Counted from the first letter of the stretch, positions 8,892 to 18,296 are shown. The stretch is DNA of 62,561 bases from Phycisphaerae bacterium (GCA_002717655.1 PBAY01000038.1:1-62561), one strand, 5' to 3'. Numbers and translations: made by a program. Notes: a model not told the origin generated them from the sequence alone.

Positions 8892-10103
8892 TCAGGATTC
8901 GGGGTGTTCCAGCACGGCTGCCAGCCCCTGTCCAACGCCTACACATAGTGTAGCCACGCCACGGCCAACTTCACGACGTTTCATCTCATAAACGAGCGTA
9001 GCCGCCAAACGGGCACCTGATGCTCCCAGAGGGTGTCCGATGGCGATGGCTCCACCGTTGACATTCACCTTTTCCAGATCCAGATCAAGTTCACGAACAC
9101 ATGCGATTGACTGGGCGGCAAAGGCCTCATTCAGTTCATAGAGTCCAATATCTTCAGTGGTGAGTCCACTTCGTTCGAGGGCCTTTCGTGTCGCTGCAAT
9201 CGGCCCAAGCCCCATCATGGCGGGATCGACTCCTGCTGCGGCTGAACTGCCCACGATGGCCAGCGGTTCAAGGCCTTCTGCTCTGGCGCGATCAAGTTCC
9301 ATGAGGACAAGTGCAGCTGCACCATCATTGACGCCTGAACTGTTGCCTGCAGTGACAGTGCCCAGATCATCCTTGGCGAACGCAGGACGCAATCGGGCCA
9401 GTTTCTCAAGTGTCGTATCCGGTCGAGGATGTTCATCAGTGGTGATCGTGATCGGATCACCCTTCCGCTGGGGGATCTCAACCTGCATGAGTTCATCAGC
9501 AAAGAAGCCCATTTCATGAGCCAGTGCCCATCTTTGCTGACTCAGCAGTGCAAAGCGATCCTGTTCTTCGCGGGTGATCTTGTAATGTCTCGCCACATTT
9601 TCCGCTGTTTCACCCATGGCATAGGGATGATGAAGTTTGGAAAGGGCAGGGTTGGTGAATCGCCATCCAATCGTCGTGTCATACACTTCAGGTGTTCGGG
9701 CGAACGCCTTGTCGCTCTTGGCCATCACGAATGGGGCCCGGCTCATGCTCTCCACTCCTCCGGCAACCATGACGTCACCATGACCAGCTTCAATCATGCG
9801 TGCAGCGATGATGATCGATTCAAGGCCGGAGGCACAGAGTCTGTTTACGGTGCTGCCTGGAACATGATCCGGAAGTCCTGCAAGCAAGGCAGCCATGCGA
9901 GCGACATTTCGATTGTCTTCGCCGGCTTGATTCGCAGCTCCGAAGTACACATCCTCAATCGATGTGGGATCGATCCCTGATTGTCGTACCGCCTCCTTGA
10001 TGGCCAACGCTGCCAGATCATCCGGGCGGATGCTCGAGAGTCCGCCGGCATATCGGCCAAATGGGGTTCGGACGGCTGAAATGATTGCTGCGCGTCTTGT
10101 CAT
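8892..10103 (-). CDS. paaJ: acetyl-CoA acetyltransferase, probable 3-oxoadipyl-CoA thiolase PaaJ
   Basis: Thiolase of 403 residues, probably performing the last thiolytic steps of the phenylacetate pathway (release of acetyl-CoA and succinyl-CoA). The active-site Cys is in [14 protein letters not shown], with [11 protein letters not shown], the general-base His in [18 protein letters not shown] and the second Cys in TLCVGVGQG. Position in the paa cluster favours PaaJ/PcaF over a generic acetoacetyl-CoA thiolase. A possible promoter lies upstream at 10170-10198, so it may also start its own transcript. Confidence 0.92.
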   Translation of the reverse strand: MTRRAAIISAVRTPFGRYAGGLSSIRPDDLAALAIKEAVRQSGIDPTSIEDVYFGAANQAGEDNRNVARMAALLAGLPDHVPGSTVNRLCASGLESIIIAARMIEAGHGDVMVAGGVESMSRAPFVMAKSDKAFARTPEVYDTTIGWRFTNPALSKLHHPYAMGETAENVARHYKITREEQDRFALLSQQRWALAHEMGFFADELMQVEIPQRKGDPITITTDEHPRPDTTLEKLARLRPAFAKDDLGTVTAGNSSGVNDGAAALVLMELDRARAEGLEPLAIVGSSAAAGVDPAMMGLGPIAATRKALERSGLTTEDIGLYELNEAFAAQSIACVRELDLDLEKVNVNGGAIAIGHPLGASGARLAATLVYEMKRREVGRGVATLCVGVGQGLAAVLEHPES

Positions 10104-10169
10104 GGGTCCATGATTCTACGTCATCGAGATCATCAACGTGGATCAAAATTCGATGGCCGGTAATTGCAG

Positions 10170-10198
10170 TTTATCGACACTGGTGCGAGCGAGATCAA
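10170..10198 (-). promoter_or_regulatory. candidate sigma70-type promoter for paaJ-paaABCD
   Basis: On the minus strand TTGATC is followed by a 17-base spacer and GATAAA. It lies in the 100-base gap between the kinase and thiolase genes and would leave a leader of about 60 bases before the paaJ ATG. The match to consensus is moderate. Confidence 0.35.
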
Positions 10199-10203
10199 AT
10201 GAT

Positions 10204-13200
10204 CTACAGCCCGGATTGAATACTGGAAGCCTTGCCATGGAGCAGGAGAAGGTCCTTGACTGTCTGAACGTCTACTGGTGCCAGACCTGTCGATTCGACC
10301 TTGATGGTCTGCTCCAGCCCTTGCTCATCACCATCAGCTTCTTTGATCCACTCAAGCACTCGTGGTTCAAGTTTCAACCAGGATTCATGCTGCAGCTGGC
10401 GCTTTGCATCGGCATGACCGATCGTCACGGTATTCCAGATTCGCATCTGCCCATCTGAGTCAATGGAAACCAGTTGGTCGCCTGAAGGTGAGAACTGCAT
10501 CAGGTTGATGTCCTGATCATGGCCCCGAAGTGTGAAAATCGTCTCGCCTGTTCTTGCATCATGAAGTTGAATGCTGCGGCCACTTTGAACTGTGGCAACT
10601 CTTCTCATTCCCTCATCGACTTCGCGATTGATCAGATTTGCAACTGAGCCCGGCAGGTCGGCACCGGGTTCCCAGGAAGTCGTGTCCCAGGTACGCAGCA
10701 GTCCATCTTCTCCCTGAATCATGAGCAGTGATCCATCACCGCTGAATTCCAATGTACTGATTTGACTTCCATCGCCTCCCAGAGACGCGACTCGATCACC
10801 AGTCGACATGGTCCATGCTCGAGCAGAGCCATCCGGCATGCTGGCGGCAACGAGATTGGCTTCGGTTGATACGGCCATGAGCTGAATGCCATCACCAACC
10901 AGAATTTTCAGATCGTCCATTTCCTGACCACGATTCACATCCCAGAATCGGATGGTGCCATCCATGGAGCCTGAGACGAGACGGTTGTCCTTGAGTGAGA
11001 GCTGCGTGACAGCGGCTTCATGACCTGGAAACTCTCTGAGCCCAAGTCCCTGAGCGGTATCCCAAAGCCAGATCCTTCCCGATTCATCGCCTGTGACCAT
11101 TCGATTTCCACTGGAGTCGAATTCAATCGACTGAACCGGTGCATCATGATTTGAAAGAAGGGCCTTCTGCTTGCCTGTCTTGGTATCGATCAGCAAGAGA
11201 GAATTACCCTGACCAGCAATGATCAGATGGCCAGCGGCAGGGTCCAGAACATTGGGATCTCCACTCCACCAGGATCGTTCGTCTTCTCGCATCTTTCGGC
11301 CTGTTGTGAGATCCCACAGGCGAATCATGTTGTCACGGCCTGCGGTGACGAGTCGAGTGCCGTCATGCGAGAGTTCCATGCTTGTTATCTCAGCTGCGTG
11401 CGCGTCGAGGGATGCAAGAACTCGACCACTCAGAAGATCGATGACAAGGATCGTTCCATCGCCGCAGCCGCTGATCAATCGCTTGCCATCATCGGTATAA
11501 CGCAGCATGCCCGGGGGGCAATCAGAGGGGTCGATTTGATCGATGCGACCATCTGCATGTGTTGGCCAGAGTCTTGTTCCATCACGAGCCACTGACAGTA
11601 CTCGACGCCCTTCATCCACGAATGAAACGCTGGAAACCGGCGAGTCGTGATGTCCCAACTGCACAGACTCACTGTCTGAATCGGATAGATCCCACAACTG
11701 GATGTTGCCGGAATGGTCAGCGGTCAGCAGCAGGTTTCCATCCTTCGAAAGGGCAGTAGCTGTGGCTGCATCCACGGCAAGAGATCTTTCTGGCCGTGAT
11801 CCATCAAGCCATTGGATCAGCAGTCTTGAAGGATCCTTTCCGGAAACAATCACTGACCAGTCTTCCGCCATCGTCCAGGCGCCACCTGGCTCGGCAATCA
11901 CATCGCCTGTCTCGGCATCAATGATGAGATCCGAATCTCTGCTGTTGTGAAGATGCAACAGGTTCCCATCCGGACTGAAGCTGATTGAATCGATGGATCT
12001 GATTGGAACCAGATAGCTGTTGTTTCTTCGCCCGGTATGGATGTCCCAGGTGTGTATTCCACCATCCATTGTGGCGGTAACCAGGCGGATGGCAGCCCGA
12101 TCAAACGCGATGGCTGTTACATCAAGTTCATGCTGCAATGTTGCGATGGCAGAATCTGTCGAACTTATTCTTGCAAGATCAACTCTCTGCTGGTCCACAG
12201 TTGCCAGTCGCGATCCAGTGTGATCGAGCTGATAGAACTGGGCGCCTTTGGGAACGGTGATGTCCGCGACAGGTCGTGCGTTGTTGCTTGTCTGGACACG
12301 AATGGTCGTGTCATCGAGGAATCGAGCGAATCTTCTGCCATCGCCGCTGTAACGGAAATCAGGTGTGTCTCCGGGGCTGGCGGGCAACATGGCGAGTATG
12401 CGGCCGGTATTCAGCTCCAGTACATCACGTTCACCATTCAATTCACCCATGATGGCGGTAAGCCCATTGGGCGAAATGATGACTTCATCTGGATCCTGAC
12501 CGGGTGTGGCAATCGTGGTCAACGGCTGAGGTGCAACGGGATCGATCCTGCCGCCTGCATCCCAGATTGCGAATCGTTGGGGTGAGAAGGTAAACAGGCG
12601 AGTGGGATCCGGAGCAACTACAGCGCGAATATCCTGTTCTTCAGGAAGTTGAAGCGATCCAAGACTGGGTTCAGCTTGAGCCCAGAGATGATGCCATTCG
12701 AATGCGGACTCATGAGAGCGACCATCAATCGCCTGAAGCAGGAGTTGTCGAGCATCCTGAGTGTCACCAGCATCGATCGCCGTTGCTGCGGAGATCAGGA
12801 AGAACTTGTAGTTGTTTCTTTGGAGCTGGATATTCGCTTGCTGCGTGGAATTGAGTTCCTGCTGCAGCACATCGAGACTCTTGTCCTTCTTGGCCAGGTC
12901 CCTTCTGTATTCATCCTCATTCTCAAGCAACTGGGCCAGGATGCGTTCGCTATTTGCTTCTTCCTGTCGCGCATCCTGTTCGGCACTCTTTGATTTGGCA
13001 AGAAGCAGAAGAGAGATATTGAGTCCGATGAGCATGGCGACGAAAACGATCGCAGCGGCCAGTACACCACCTCTGTTTCGGCGAAGAAACTTTCTCAGCC
13101 GATAGCCGGAAGTCTCAGGCCCTGCCACGAGGGCATCGCCATCCATGTATCGCTTGATGTCTTCCGCCAGCGCATTGGCTGATTCATAGCGTTCGTCTCG

Positions 13201-14169
13201 TTCCTTGCGCAGTGCCTTCAGCGGAATCCAATCAAGTTCCCGTCGAAGCATGGCAGCCAGTTCGGCAGGCCGTGATTGCCGTCTGGTGGCGATCTTGGAG
13301 GCTTCTCCTCCCATGGAAACCAGTCGTGTGCTTGGTTTTGGAGGTTCGTCTTCCTGAATGATTCGGCAGAGTTCGCTGAAGCCGGCTTGTCGCATGGCGA
13401 TCGATTCAAAAGGAAGAGCTCCTGACATAAGCTCGTAGAGGATCATGCCAAGTGAATAGACATCGCTGCGTGTGTCAACATCAGCAGATCCCAGATCCGC
13501 TTGTTCGGGACTCATGTATTCCGGGGTGCCAATGAGTTGTCCGGTTTCGGTGCAGAAGGATTGCTCGGTCAATTCAATGCTGGTCGCCTTGGCGACACCG
13601 AAATCAATGACCTTGGGACAAGGTTCTCCATCATCATCGGTGGTGACCAGAATGTTCGATGGCTTGAGATCCCTGTGGATGATTCCTTTCATGTGAGCGT
13701 GCTGGACTGCAGCACAGACTTTCGTCATGAGCACAAGGCGCTGGGATGGGTTGAGACGATTTTCATCCGCATACTGTGTGATCGGATCGCCTTCAACGAA
13801 CTCCATGACGAAGAAGGGCCGTCCATCATCAGTTGCTCCGGCGTCGTAGACCGTGGCAATGGCAGGGTGATCCAGAATCGCCAGCGCCTGACGTTCGGCT
13901 TCAAATCGTGCAATCACAGCCCGTGTATCCATGCCGGGCTTGATGATCTTGAGGGCGACACGTCGCCTTACAGGGTTGTACTGCTCGGCGAGATAGACGA
14001 TTCCAAATCCACCTTCCGCCACGACGGAAAGAATCTTGTAGTGACCGACTTCATCTCCTGGCTCAAGCCTGAGATGCGGAGGAAGATCGAATTCACCATC
14101 ATCAACATTCCCCAGCCGAATGGTAGGAGTGTTGGTGTCAGGGCGGGGATATCGTTCCTTGGGGTCCAC
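10204..14169 (-). CDS. membrane serine/threonine protein kinase with WD40 repeats
   Basis: Large (1321-residue) Hanks-type kinase of the planctomycete kinase-WD40 class. Kinase domain about 44-340: glycine loop AEGGFGIVYLAEQ, catalytic Lys74 in VALKIIKPG, IIHRDLKPSNILV (165-175), DFGVAK (189-194) and GTPEYMSPEQ. One membrane segment lies at about 368-391, then a predicted coiled coil to about 450. The rest carries many WD40 units, for example HAAEITSMELSHDGTRLVTA and DNMIRLWDLTTG, presumably a beta-propeller on the far side of the membrane. All key kinase residues are present. It sits inside the paa operon, 43 bases after paaH, which suggests a regulatory or sensory link; no substrate is known. 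Confidence 0.95.
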   Translation of the reverse strand: MDPKERYPRPDTNTPTIRLGNVDDGEFDLPPHLRLEPGDEVGHYKILSVVAEGGFGIVYLAEQYNPVRRRVALKIIKPGMDTRAVIARFEAERQALAILDHPAIATVYDAGATDDGRPFFVMEFVEGDPITQYADENRLNPSQRLVLMTKVCAAVQHAHMKGIIHRDLKPSNILVTTDDDGEPCPKVIDFGVAKATSIELTEQSFCTETGQLIGTPEYMSPEQADLGSADVDTRSDVYSLGMILYELMSGALPFESIAMRQAGFSELCRIIQEDEPPKPSTRLVSMGGEASKIATRRQSRPAELAAMLRRELDWIPLKALRKERDERYESANALAEDIKRYMDGDALVAGPETSGYRLRKFLRRNRGGVLAAAIVFVAMLIGLNISLLLLAKSKSAEQDARQEEANSERILAQLLENEDEYRRDLAKKDKSLDVLQQELNSTQQANIQLQRNNYKFFLISAATAIDAGDTQDARQLLLQAIDGRSHESAFEWHHLWAQAEPSLGSLQLPEEQDIRAVVAPDPTRLFTFSPQRFAIWDAGGRIDPVAPQPLTTIATPGQDPDEVIISPNGLTAIMGELNGERDVLELNTGRILAMLPASPGDTPDFRYSGDGRRFARFLDDTTIRVQTSNNARPVADITVPKGAQFYQLDHTGSRLATVDQQRVDLARISSTDSAIATLQHELDVTAIAFDRAAIRLVTATMDGGIHTWDIHTGRRNNSYLVPIRSIDSISFSPDGNLLHLHNSRDSDLIIDAETGDVIAEPGGAWTMAEDWSVIVSGKDPSRLLIQWLDGSRPERSLAVDAATATALSKDGNLLLTADHSGNIQLWDLSDSDSESVQLGHHDSPVSSVSFVDEGRRVLSVARDGTRLWPTHADGRIDQIDPSDCPPGMLRYTDDGKRLISGCGDGTILVIDLLSGRVLASLDAHAAEITSMELSHDGTRLVTAGRDNMIRLWDLTTGRKMREDERSWWSGDPNVLDPAAGHLIIAGQGNSLLLIDTKTGKQKALLSNHDAPVQSIEFDSSGNRMVTGDESGRIWLWDTAQGLGLREFPGHEAAVTQLSLKDNRLVSGSMDGTIRFWDVNRGQEMDDLKILVGDGIQLMAVSTEANLVAASMPDGSARAWTMSTGDRVASLGGDGSQISTLEFSGDGSLLMIQGEDGLLRTWDTTSWEPGADLPGSVANLINREVDEGMRRVATVQSGRSIQLHDARTGETIFTLRGHDQDINLMQFSPSGDQLVSIDSDGQMRIWNTVTIGHADAKRQLQHESWLKLEPRVLEWIKEADGDEQGLEQTIKVESTGLAPVDVQTVKDLLLLHGKASSIQSGL

Positions 14170-14212
14170 GTGACCAAGGATACCACTGGAATTAGAGGTT
14201 GCTTGAACAAGG

Positions 14213-15418
14213 TCAGGCAGGGGGGATGAAACGTCCAGCAGCAGTCATGCTTTCCAGAGATTTCATCGCTTCAGCCGTATATTCCCGACCCGTATCAGCC
14301 ATCCACTCGAAAGGGCCTCTTGGATAGTTGACTCCGTATTTCATGGCGGTGTCGATGTCCTGCTCGGTTGCGACCCCATCGGCCTTTGCCCAGAGTGCTT
14401 CATTCATAAGAGCGCAGAGGATGCGTGCGAAGACAATCTGCTGCACTGGGTCATCCGAGCCTCGGGAGGCTTTCTGGGTGAAACGTTGAATGGGATCAAG
14501 TTCGCCGGCGTGGATCGTTGCTGCTTCCTTGCCGGGAAGGAGTGCGACAATGGGACTGTCACCTTGATAGTCATAGGCCCCTCGGCCTGTCTTTCTTCCC
14601 AGTTGACCAGAGGAGACGAGTTCCTCCTGCATTCTGCTCGGCATCAGTCGTGAGGGTTCTTTCCATTGTGACCAGACCGTTCTCGTCGTGGCCGTGTTCA
14701 CGTCATGCCCGATGAAATCGGTGAGTTCAAATGGGCCCATTCGAAATCCGCCAAGTGACTTCATAGTGTCATCGATCAACTCGACACTTGCCAGTCCGTC
14801 CTCGAGGCATCGAAAGGCTTCCAGGTAGTACGGCCGAGCAACTCTGTTGACAATGAAGCCAGGTGTATCCGCAGCTTTCGCAACATGCTTGCCCCAGCTG
14901 TCAGCAATGGTTGCGACACGGTCAGTCACCAGAGGGTCAGTCTGCTGACCTGAAATGATTTCAACCAGCTTCATGATCGGGGCAGGGTTGAAGAAGTGCA
15001 TGCCACAGGTTCGTTCCGGAGCGCCGAGTCTTTGTCCTATTTCAGTAACAGACAGAGAAGAGGTATTCGTGGCAATGATCAATTCGTCGGTCGCTGCAGC
15101 AACAAGTGGCGACAGTGCCTGTGCTTTGGCATCGAGATCTTCAATGACGGCTTCGATCAGCAGCGAGCAGTCCTCGATGTCCTGAGGCCTGGAGCCAAAT
15201 CTGATTCGAGTCGAGGTGACTTCTGCATCGGCTTGATCGAGTCGTCCTTTTTCGACCATTCGATCAAGTCGTTTGCCGATGCCTGCGACAGCCTTCTCAA
15301 CGATTTCCGAATTGAGATCCATCAGAGTCACAGTCCAACCATGTGTTGCTGCGACTTGTGCAATTCCGGCGCCCATCGCGCCAGCACCAAGTATTCCAAC
15401 GTGATTGTGCGTAGACAT
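14213..15418 (-). CDS. paaH: 3-hydroxyacyl-CoA dehydrogenase, probable PaaH
   Basis: NAD-dependent 3-hydroxyacyl-CoA dehydrogenase, 401 residues, expected to oxidise 3-hydroxyadipyl-CoA. The Rossmann motif VGILGAGAMGAGIAQVAA is at the N-terminus, followed by IEAVIEDLDAKAQ, ATNTSSLSVTEI and the catalytic-domain signature CGMHFFNPAPIMKLVEII. Two C-terminal 3HCDH units follow, the second with GVNYPRGPFEWMAD. It is shorter than the E. coli PaaH (about 475 residues) but has both C-terminal units. It starts 3 bases after paaG stops, with GGAG inside the paaG end, so the two are coupled. Confidence 0.92.
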   Translation of the reverse strand: MSTHNHVGILGAGAMGAGIAQVAATHGWTVTLMDLNSEIVEKAVAGIGKRLDRMVEKGRLDQADAEVTSTRIRFGSRPQDIEDCSLLIEAVIEDLDAKAQALSPLVAAATDELIIATNTSSLSVTEIGQRLGAPERTCGMHFFNPAPIMKLVEIISGQQTDPLVTDRVATIADSWGKHVAKAADTPGFIVNRVARPYYLEAFRCLEDGLASVELIDDTMKSLGGFRMGPFELTDFIGHDVNTATTRTVWSQWKEPSRLMPSRMQEELVSSGQLGRKTGRGAYDYQGDSPIVALLPGKEAATIHAGELDPIQRFTQKASRGSDDPVQQIVFARILCALMNEALWAKADGVATEQDIDTAMKYGVNYPRGPFEWMADTGREYTAEAMKSLESMTAAGRFIPPA

Positions 15419-15421
15419 GGT

Positions 15422-16231
15422 TCAGGCTCCGACGAAGGTGGGCGAACGTTTCTCAAGAAATGCTGTTACGCCTTCAAAGTGATCCTTTGTCTTTCCGGCC
15501 GTATCCTGAGCGTACGCTTCAGCTTCAAGCTGGTCTTCCAATGATCTTCCGTAGGACTCATTGATCAGTCGTTTGGTCAGTGCGAGTGCTCTTCCAGGGA
15601 GTGATGCGAGTTGGTGAGCCATCTTCTGCGTGGCGGCTTCGAGTTCATCTGCCGAGACGACCTGATTCACGAGGCCGATCTGAAGCGCTTCCTCTGCCTT
15701 CACTTTGCGTCCGGTCATGCACATCTCCATGGCGCGACCCCAGCCGATCAGTCTTGGAAGTGTCCAGGTGCTGCCTGAGTCAGGGACCAGTCCGACATTC
15801 ACGAATACTTCAATGAAGGCTGCATGTTCCGAGGCGATGCGAAGGTCGCATGCGAGGGCCAGGCTGCAACCGGCACCTGCAGCAACTCCATTGACTGCGG
15901 CGATGACGGGCTTTCCCGTGGCTCTGATCCGGGTGATCATCGGGTCATAGCGACGTCTCAGATCATCACCGAGTTCTGGTACATGGCCTGGCACATATTT
16001 CCGCTTCAGATCACCTAGATCCTGTCCACTGCTGAATGCACGTCCGGCTCCGGTGATCACGATCACGCGGGTCTCGGGATCACGATCAGCCGTCTTGATC
16101 GCATCGAGCATCTCCTTGCTGAAGGCGTCATTGAACGCGTTCAGGACATCCGGTCTGTTGATGGTGATCGTCGAGACATGGTCGCTGGTTGCCAGAGTGA
16201 TGGTCTCATAGGTTGATGTAGTACTGGTCAT
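15422..16231 (-). CDS. paaG: enoyl-CoA hydratase/isomerase family protein, probable PaaG
   Basis: Crotonase-fold enzyme of 269 residues, best assigned as PaaG, which isomerises the ring epoxide to an oxepin-CoA. Typical parts are ITGAGRAFSSGQDLGDLK (oxyanion-hole loop) and NGVAAGAGCSLALACDLRIA, followed by FVNVGLVPDSGSTWTLPRLI, where Asp is in the PaaG-typical VPDSG (a hydratase usually has a Glu-containing loop). AGGAG lies 7 bases before the ATG. Placed between paaF and paaH, matching paaFGH. Confidence 0.88.
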   Translation of the reverse strand: MTSTTSTYETITLATSDHVSTITINRPDVLNAFNDAFSKEMLDAIKTADRDPETRVIVITGAGRAFSSGQDLGDLKRKYVPGHVPELGDDLRRRYDPMITRIRATGKPVIAAVNGVAAGAGCSLALACDLRIASEHAAFIEVFVNVGLVPDSGSTWTLPRLIGWGRAMEMCMTGRKVKAEEALQIGLVNQVVSADELEAATQKMAHQLASLPGRALALTKRLINESYGRSLEDQLEAEAYAQDTAGKTKDHFEGVTAFLEKRSPTFVGA

Positions 16232-16248
16232 GACGTGACTCCTGTTGC

Positions 16249-17031
16249 TCAGCGACCCTTGAAGGTGGGCTTTCTTTTTTCAACAAAGGCGGACATGCCT
16301 TCTTTCTGATCTTCCGTGTCAAAGAGCATGTAGAAAAGCTTGCGCTCGTATTCGAGTCCCTGGCTCAGGGGGAGCTCCTGTGCTTTCAGTACAGCTTCCT
16401 TGGCGGAGCGAAGTGCAATCGGTGGCTTGGCGGCGATGGCAGTCGCAACTTTGAGTGCTTCATCAAACCAGTGTTCCGGGGGGACCACACGACTGACCAG
16501 ACCATGTGACATGGCCTCTTGTCCCGAAAGGAATCGGCCTGAAAGCACGACATCCATGGCCAATGCCTTTCCTACGGCACGGGTAAGTCGCTGCGTGCCA
16601 CCTGCTCCTGGCATGACACCGATATTGATTTCAGGTTGCCCAATCCGGGCGGTTTCGGAACAGACGATCACATCACAGTGCATCATCAGTTCGCATCCAC
16701 CACCCAGTGCGAAGCCGCTGACTGCCGCAACAATAGGCTTCTTGATTCGCTTGATCCGTTCCCATTGGGCAAACTGATCTCGAGAGGCCATGTCATTCAC
16801 CGAGGCGGTTGCCATGTCCCCAATATCCGCTCCTGCAGCCCAGGCTCGTTCTGTGCCTGCCAGAAGAATCACATTGATTGAATCATCAGCATCGAACTGC
16901 TCCATCATGCCGGCGAGATCCGTCATGAGTTCCAGGTTCAGGGCGTTCAGAACCTTGGGCCGATTGATGCGAATCACGGCGACAGCGCCATGTGTTTCGG
17001 TCAAGAGATGAGGTTGATCACTCATGGTCAA
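16249..17031 (-). CDS. paaF: enoyl-CoA hydratase, probable PaaF
   Basis: Crotonase-family hydratase, 260 residues, probably hydrating 2,3-dehydroadipyl-CoA. The oxyanion loop is AGTERAWAAGADIGDM, followed by AVSGFALGGGCELMMHCDVI and INIGVMPGAGGTQRL; the Glu in the GGGCELMMHCD segment and the second catalytic-site region are as in true hydratases. The frame opens with TTG at 17031, which overlaps the thioesterase stop (TTGA) and has GGAG 5 bases upstream; the ATG at 17025 is the alternative. Confidence 0.9.
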   Translation of the reverse strand: MTMSDQPHLLTETHGAVAVIRINRPKVLNALNLELMTDLAGMMEQFDADDSINVILLAGTERAWAAGADIGDMATASVNDMASRDQFAQWERIKRIKKPIVAAVSGFALGGGCELMMHCDVIVCSETARIGQPEINIGVMPGAGGTQRLTRAVGKALAMDVVLSGRFLSGQEAMSHGLVSRVVPPEHWFDEALKVATAIAAKPPIALRSAKEAVLKAQELPLSQGLEYERKLFYMLFDTEDQKEGMSAFVEKRKPTFKGR

Positions 17032-17447
17032 GTAGTCTCCGATGGAGGTTCCGTTGTTGCAGCACGCTCAATGATGCGTTGCAGCACGGATTTGGGTAAC
17101 ACACGTTGAATCTGTTTGCCGCGTCCAAGCAGACGGGTGCCATCCCAGGCGGTCAAGGTGCAGACAACGCCTTGAGCGGTGACTTCAGTCGCCTCGGCAT
17201 GAATTCGTACGACGTGACCGACGGGGGATGGGGCGAGATGGTCGATGCTGAGATGCGATCCGATCCCTTCTTCATGTTCTTCCAGATGCGGGGCAAGCAC
17301 CTTGCGGGCTGCCAGTTCCATGTGATGCGCCATGGACCAGGTGGAGTAGACCCGGTGGACAACGATTCCATCAAACGCAGGGCACATCTCCTCGGTGACC
17401 GTAACGGTCACGTCTGCTGTCTGGCCGACCTGGAGGGTGGGTTTCAC
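17028..17447 (-). CDS. FlK-like hotdog acyl-CoA thioesterase
   Basis: Hotdog-fold thioesterase of 139 residues related to fluoroacetyl-CoA thioesterase FlK. Residues Thr36 (YSTWSM), Glu44 (HHMELAAR) and His70 (SIDHLAPSP) match the spacing of the known FlK triad Thr42/Glu50/His76, all shifted by six. In this operon it may take the place of PaaI, hydrolysing stalled CoA esters of the phenylacetate pathway (inference). It is the first gene of the minus-strand run and uses a GTG start. The divergent gene on the other strand begins 63 bases away, so the operon promoter must lie in or near that gap. Confidence 0.8.
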   Translation of the reverse strand: MKPTLQVGQTADVTVTVTEEMCPAFDGIVVHRVYSTWSMAHHMELAARKVLAPHLEEHEEGIGSHLSIDHLAPSPVGHVVRIHAEATEVTAQGVVCTLTAWDGTRLLGRGKQIQRVLPKSVLQRIIERAATTEPPSETT

Positions 17448-17510
17448 GAGGCCGGCAGTTTAGCCCTGCCAGCCCGTGGATGGGTCCCGGCCTGTCTATA
17501 GACTGCACAC

Positions 17511-18296
17511 ATGGAGATCTTTCTTGGATTGGCATTTCTGGTTCTGGCCGCCATTCTGGCGTGGGTTGCCCTCACGCTTTGGGTAATGATCCGTGTCTTG
17601 CGCCATCCTCCAAGGCGTTCCATTTCATGGGCTTTGATGTCTCAGGCTTCGATGACGCCTGATGAGGCAGGGTTGCATGTCACGGAATGGGGATTTCGCT
17701 CCAGTGATGGAACCGAACTTCCTGCATGGTCTGCGGAGACCGGGGATTCCGGACCATTGACGGTCCTGTTGCATGATCTTTCTGGATCCCGAATCGACCA
17801 GCTGGATCATTGGTCGGAATTCGGCCCCTCGGATGTGGTCATTGCCTATGACCGACAGGGGCACGGCGAAGCAGAGGGCATCTGCAGGCTGGTCGGGCAG
17901 GAGCGACAGGATCTTGCGCAACTTCTGAGACAACAGGGCAGTGAATCAATCCGACTGGTCGGTCATGGTCTGGGTGCATCGCTTGCACTTGATCTGGCCC
18001 GTGACTGGCAGGATTGTCCAATGGAAATCATTGCGTTCCATCCATGGCCATTTGAACTGGAGGCGATTGCGACGCACCTTGGAAAGACAGTTCTGCCATT
18101 TCGCCTTCCAGTACTGCTGCTTAAACCAGCGTTGTTTCTTGCCGGAGTTCATCTGCCACGTCTTGATGCCGTGGAACCTTCAGTCCAGGTTCATCTTCAT
18201 GGTGATGACCAGTTTGAATTGGAGAACTGGGACAGCCTGCTGGCAGGCCGAGGCGCTGAGATCATCATCAGCCATGTGGATAGGTCATCGCGGTGA
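17511..18296 (+). CDS. membrane-anchored alpha/beta-hydrolase-like protein lacking the catalytic Ser
   Basis: 261-residue protein with one N-terminal membrane segment (about residues 3-30) and an alpha/beta-hydrolase-like domain: LLHDLSGSR after the first core strand, AYDRQGHGEAEG, and the nucleophile elbow at 151-155. The elbow reads GHGLG instead of the usual GHSLG, so the catalytic Ser is Gly; the codon is a clear GGT. The acid-loop-like HGDDQF and a C-terminal His (ISHVDR) remain. This suggests a non-catalytic or binding role. The 3' end overlaps the convergent fumarase gene by 29 bases. Function unknown. Confidence 0.75.
   Translation: MEIFLGLAFLVLAAILAWVALTLWVMIRVLRHPPRRSISWALMSQASMTPDEAGLHVTEWGFRSSDGTELPAWSAETGDSGPLTVLLHDLSGSRIDQLDHWSEFGPSDVVIAYDRQGHGEAEGICRLVGQERQDLAQLLRQQGSESIRLVGHGLGASLALDLARDWQDCPMEIIAFHPWPFELEAIATHLGKTVLPFRLPVLLLKPALFLAGVHLPRLDAVEPSVQVHLHGDDQFELENWDSLLAGRGAEIIISHVDRSSR

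Noticed and set aside
12037-12585. Plus-strand open frame opposite the WD40 kinase
   Set aside because: Shadow of the kinase gene; no ribosome-binding site or domain.
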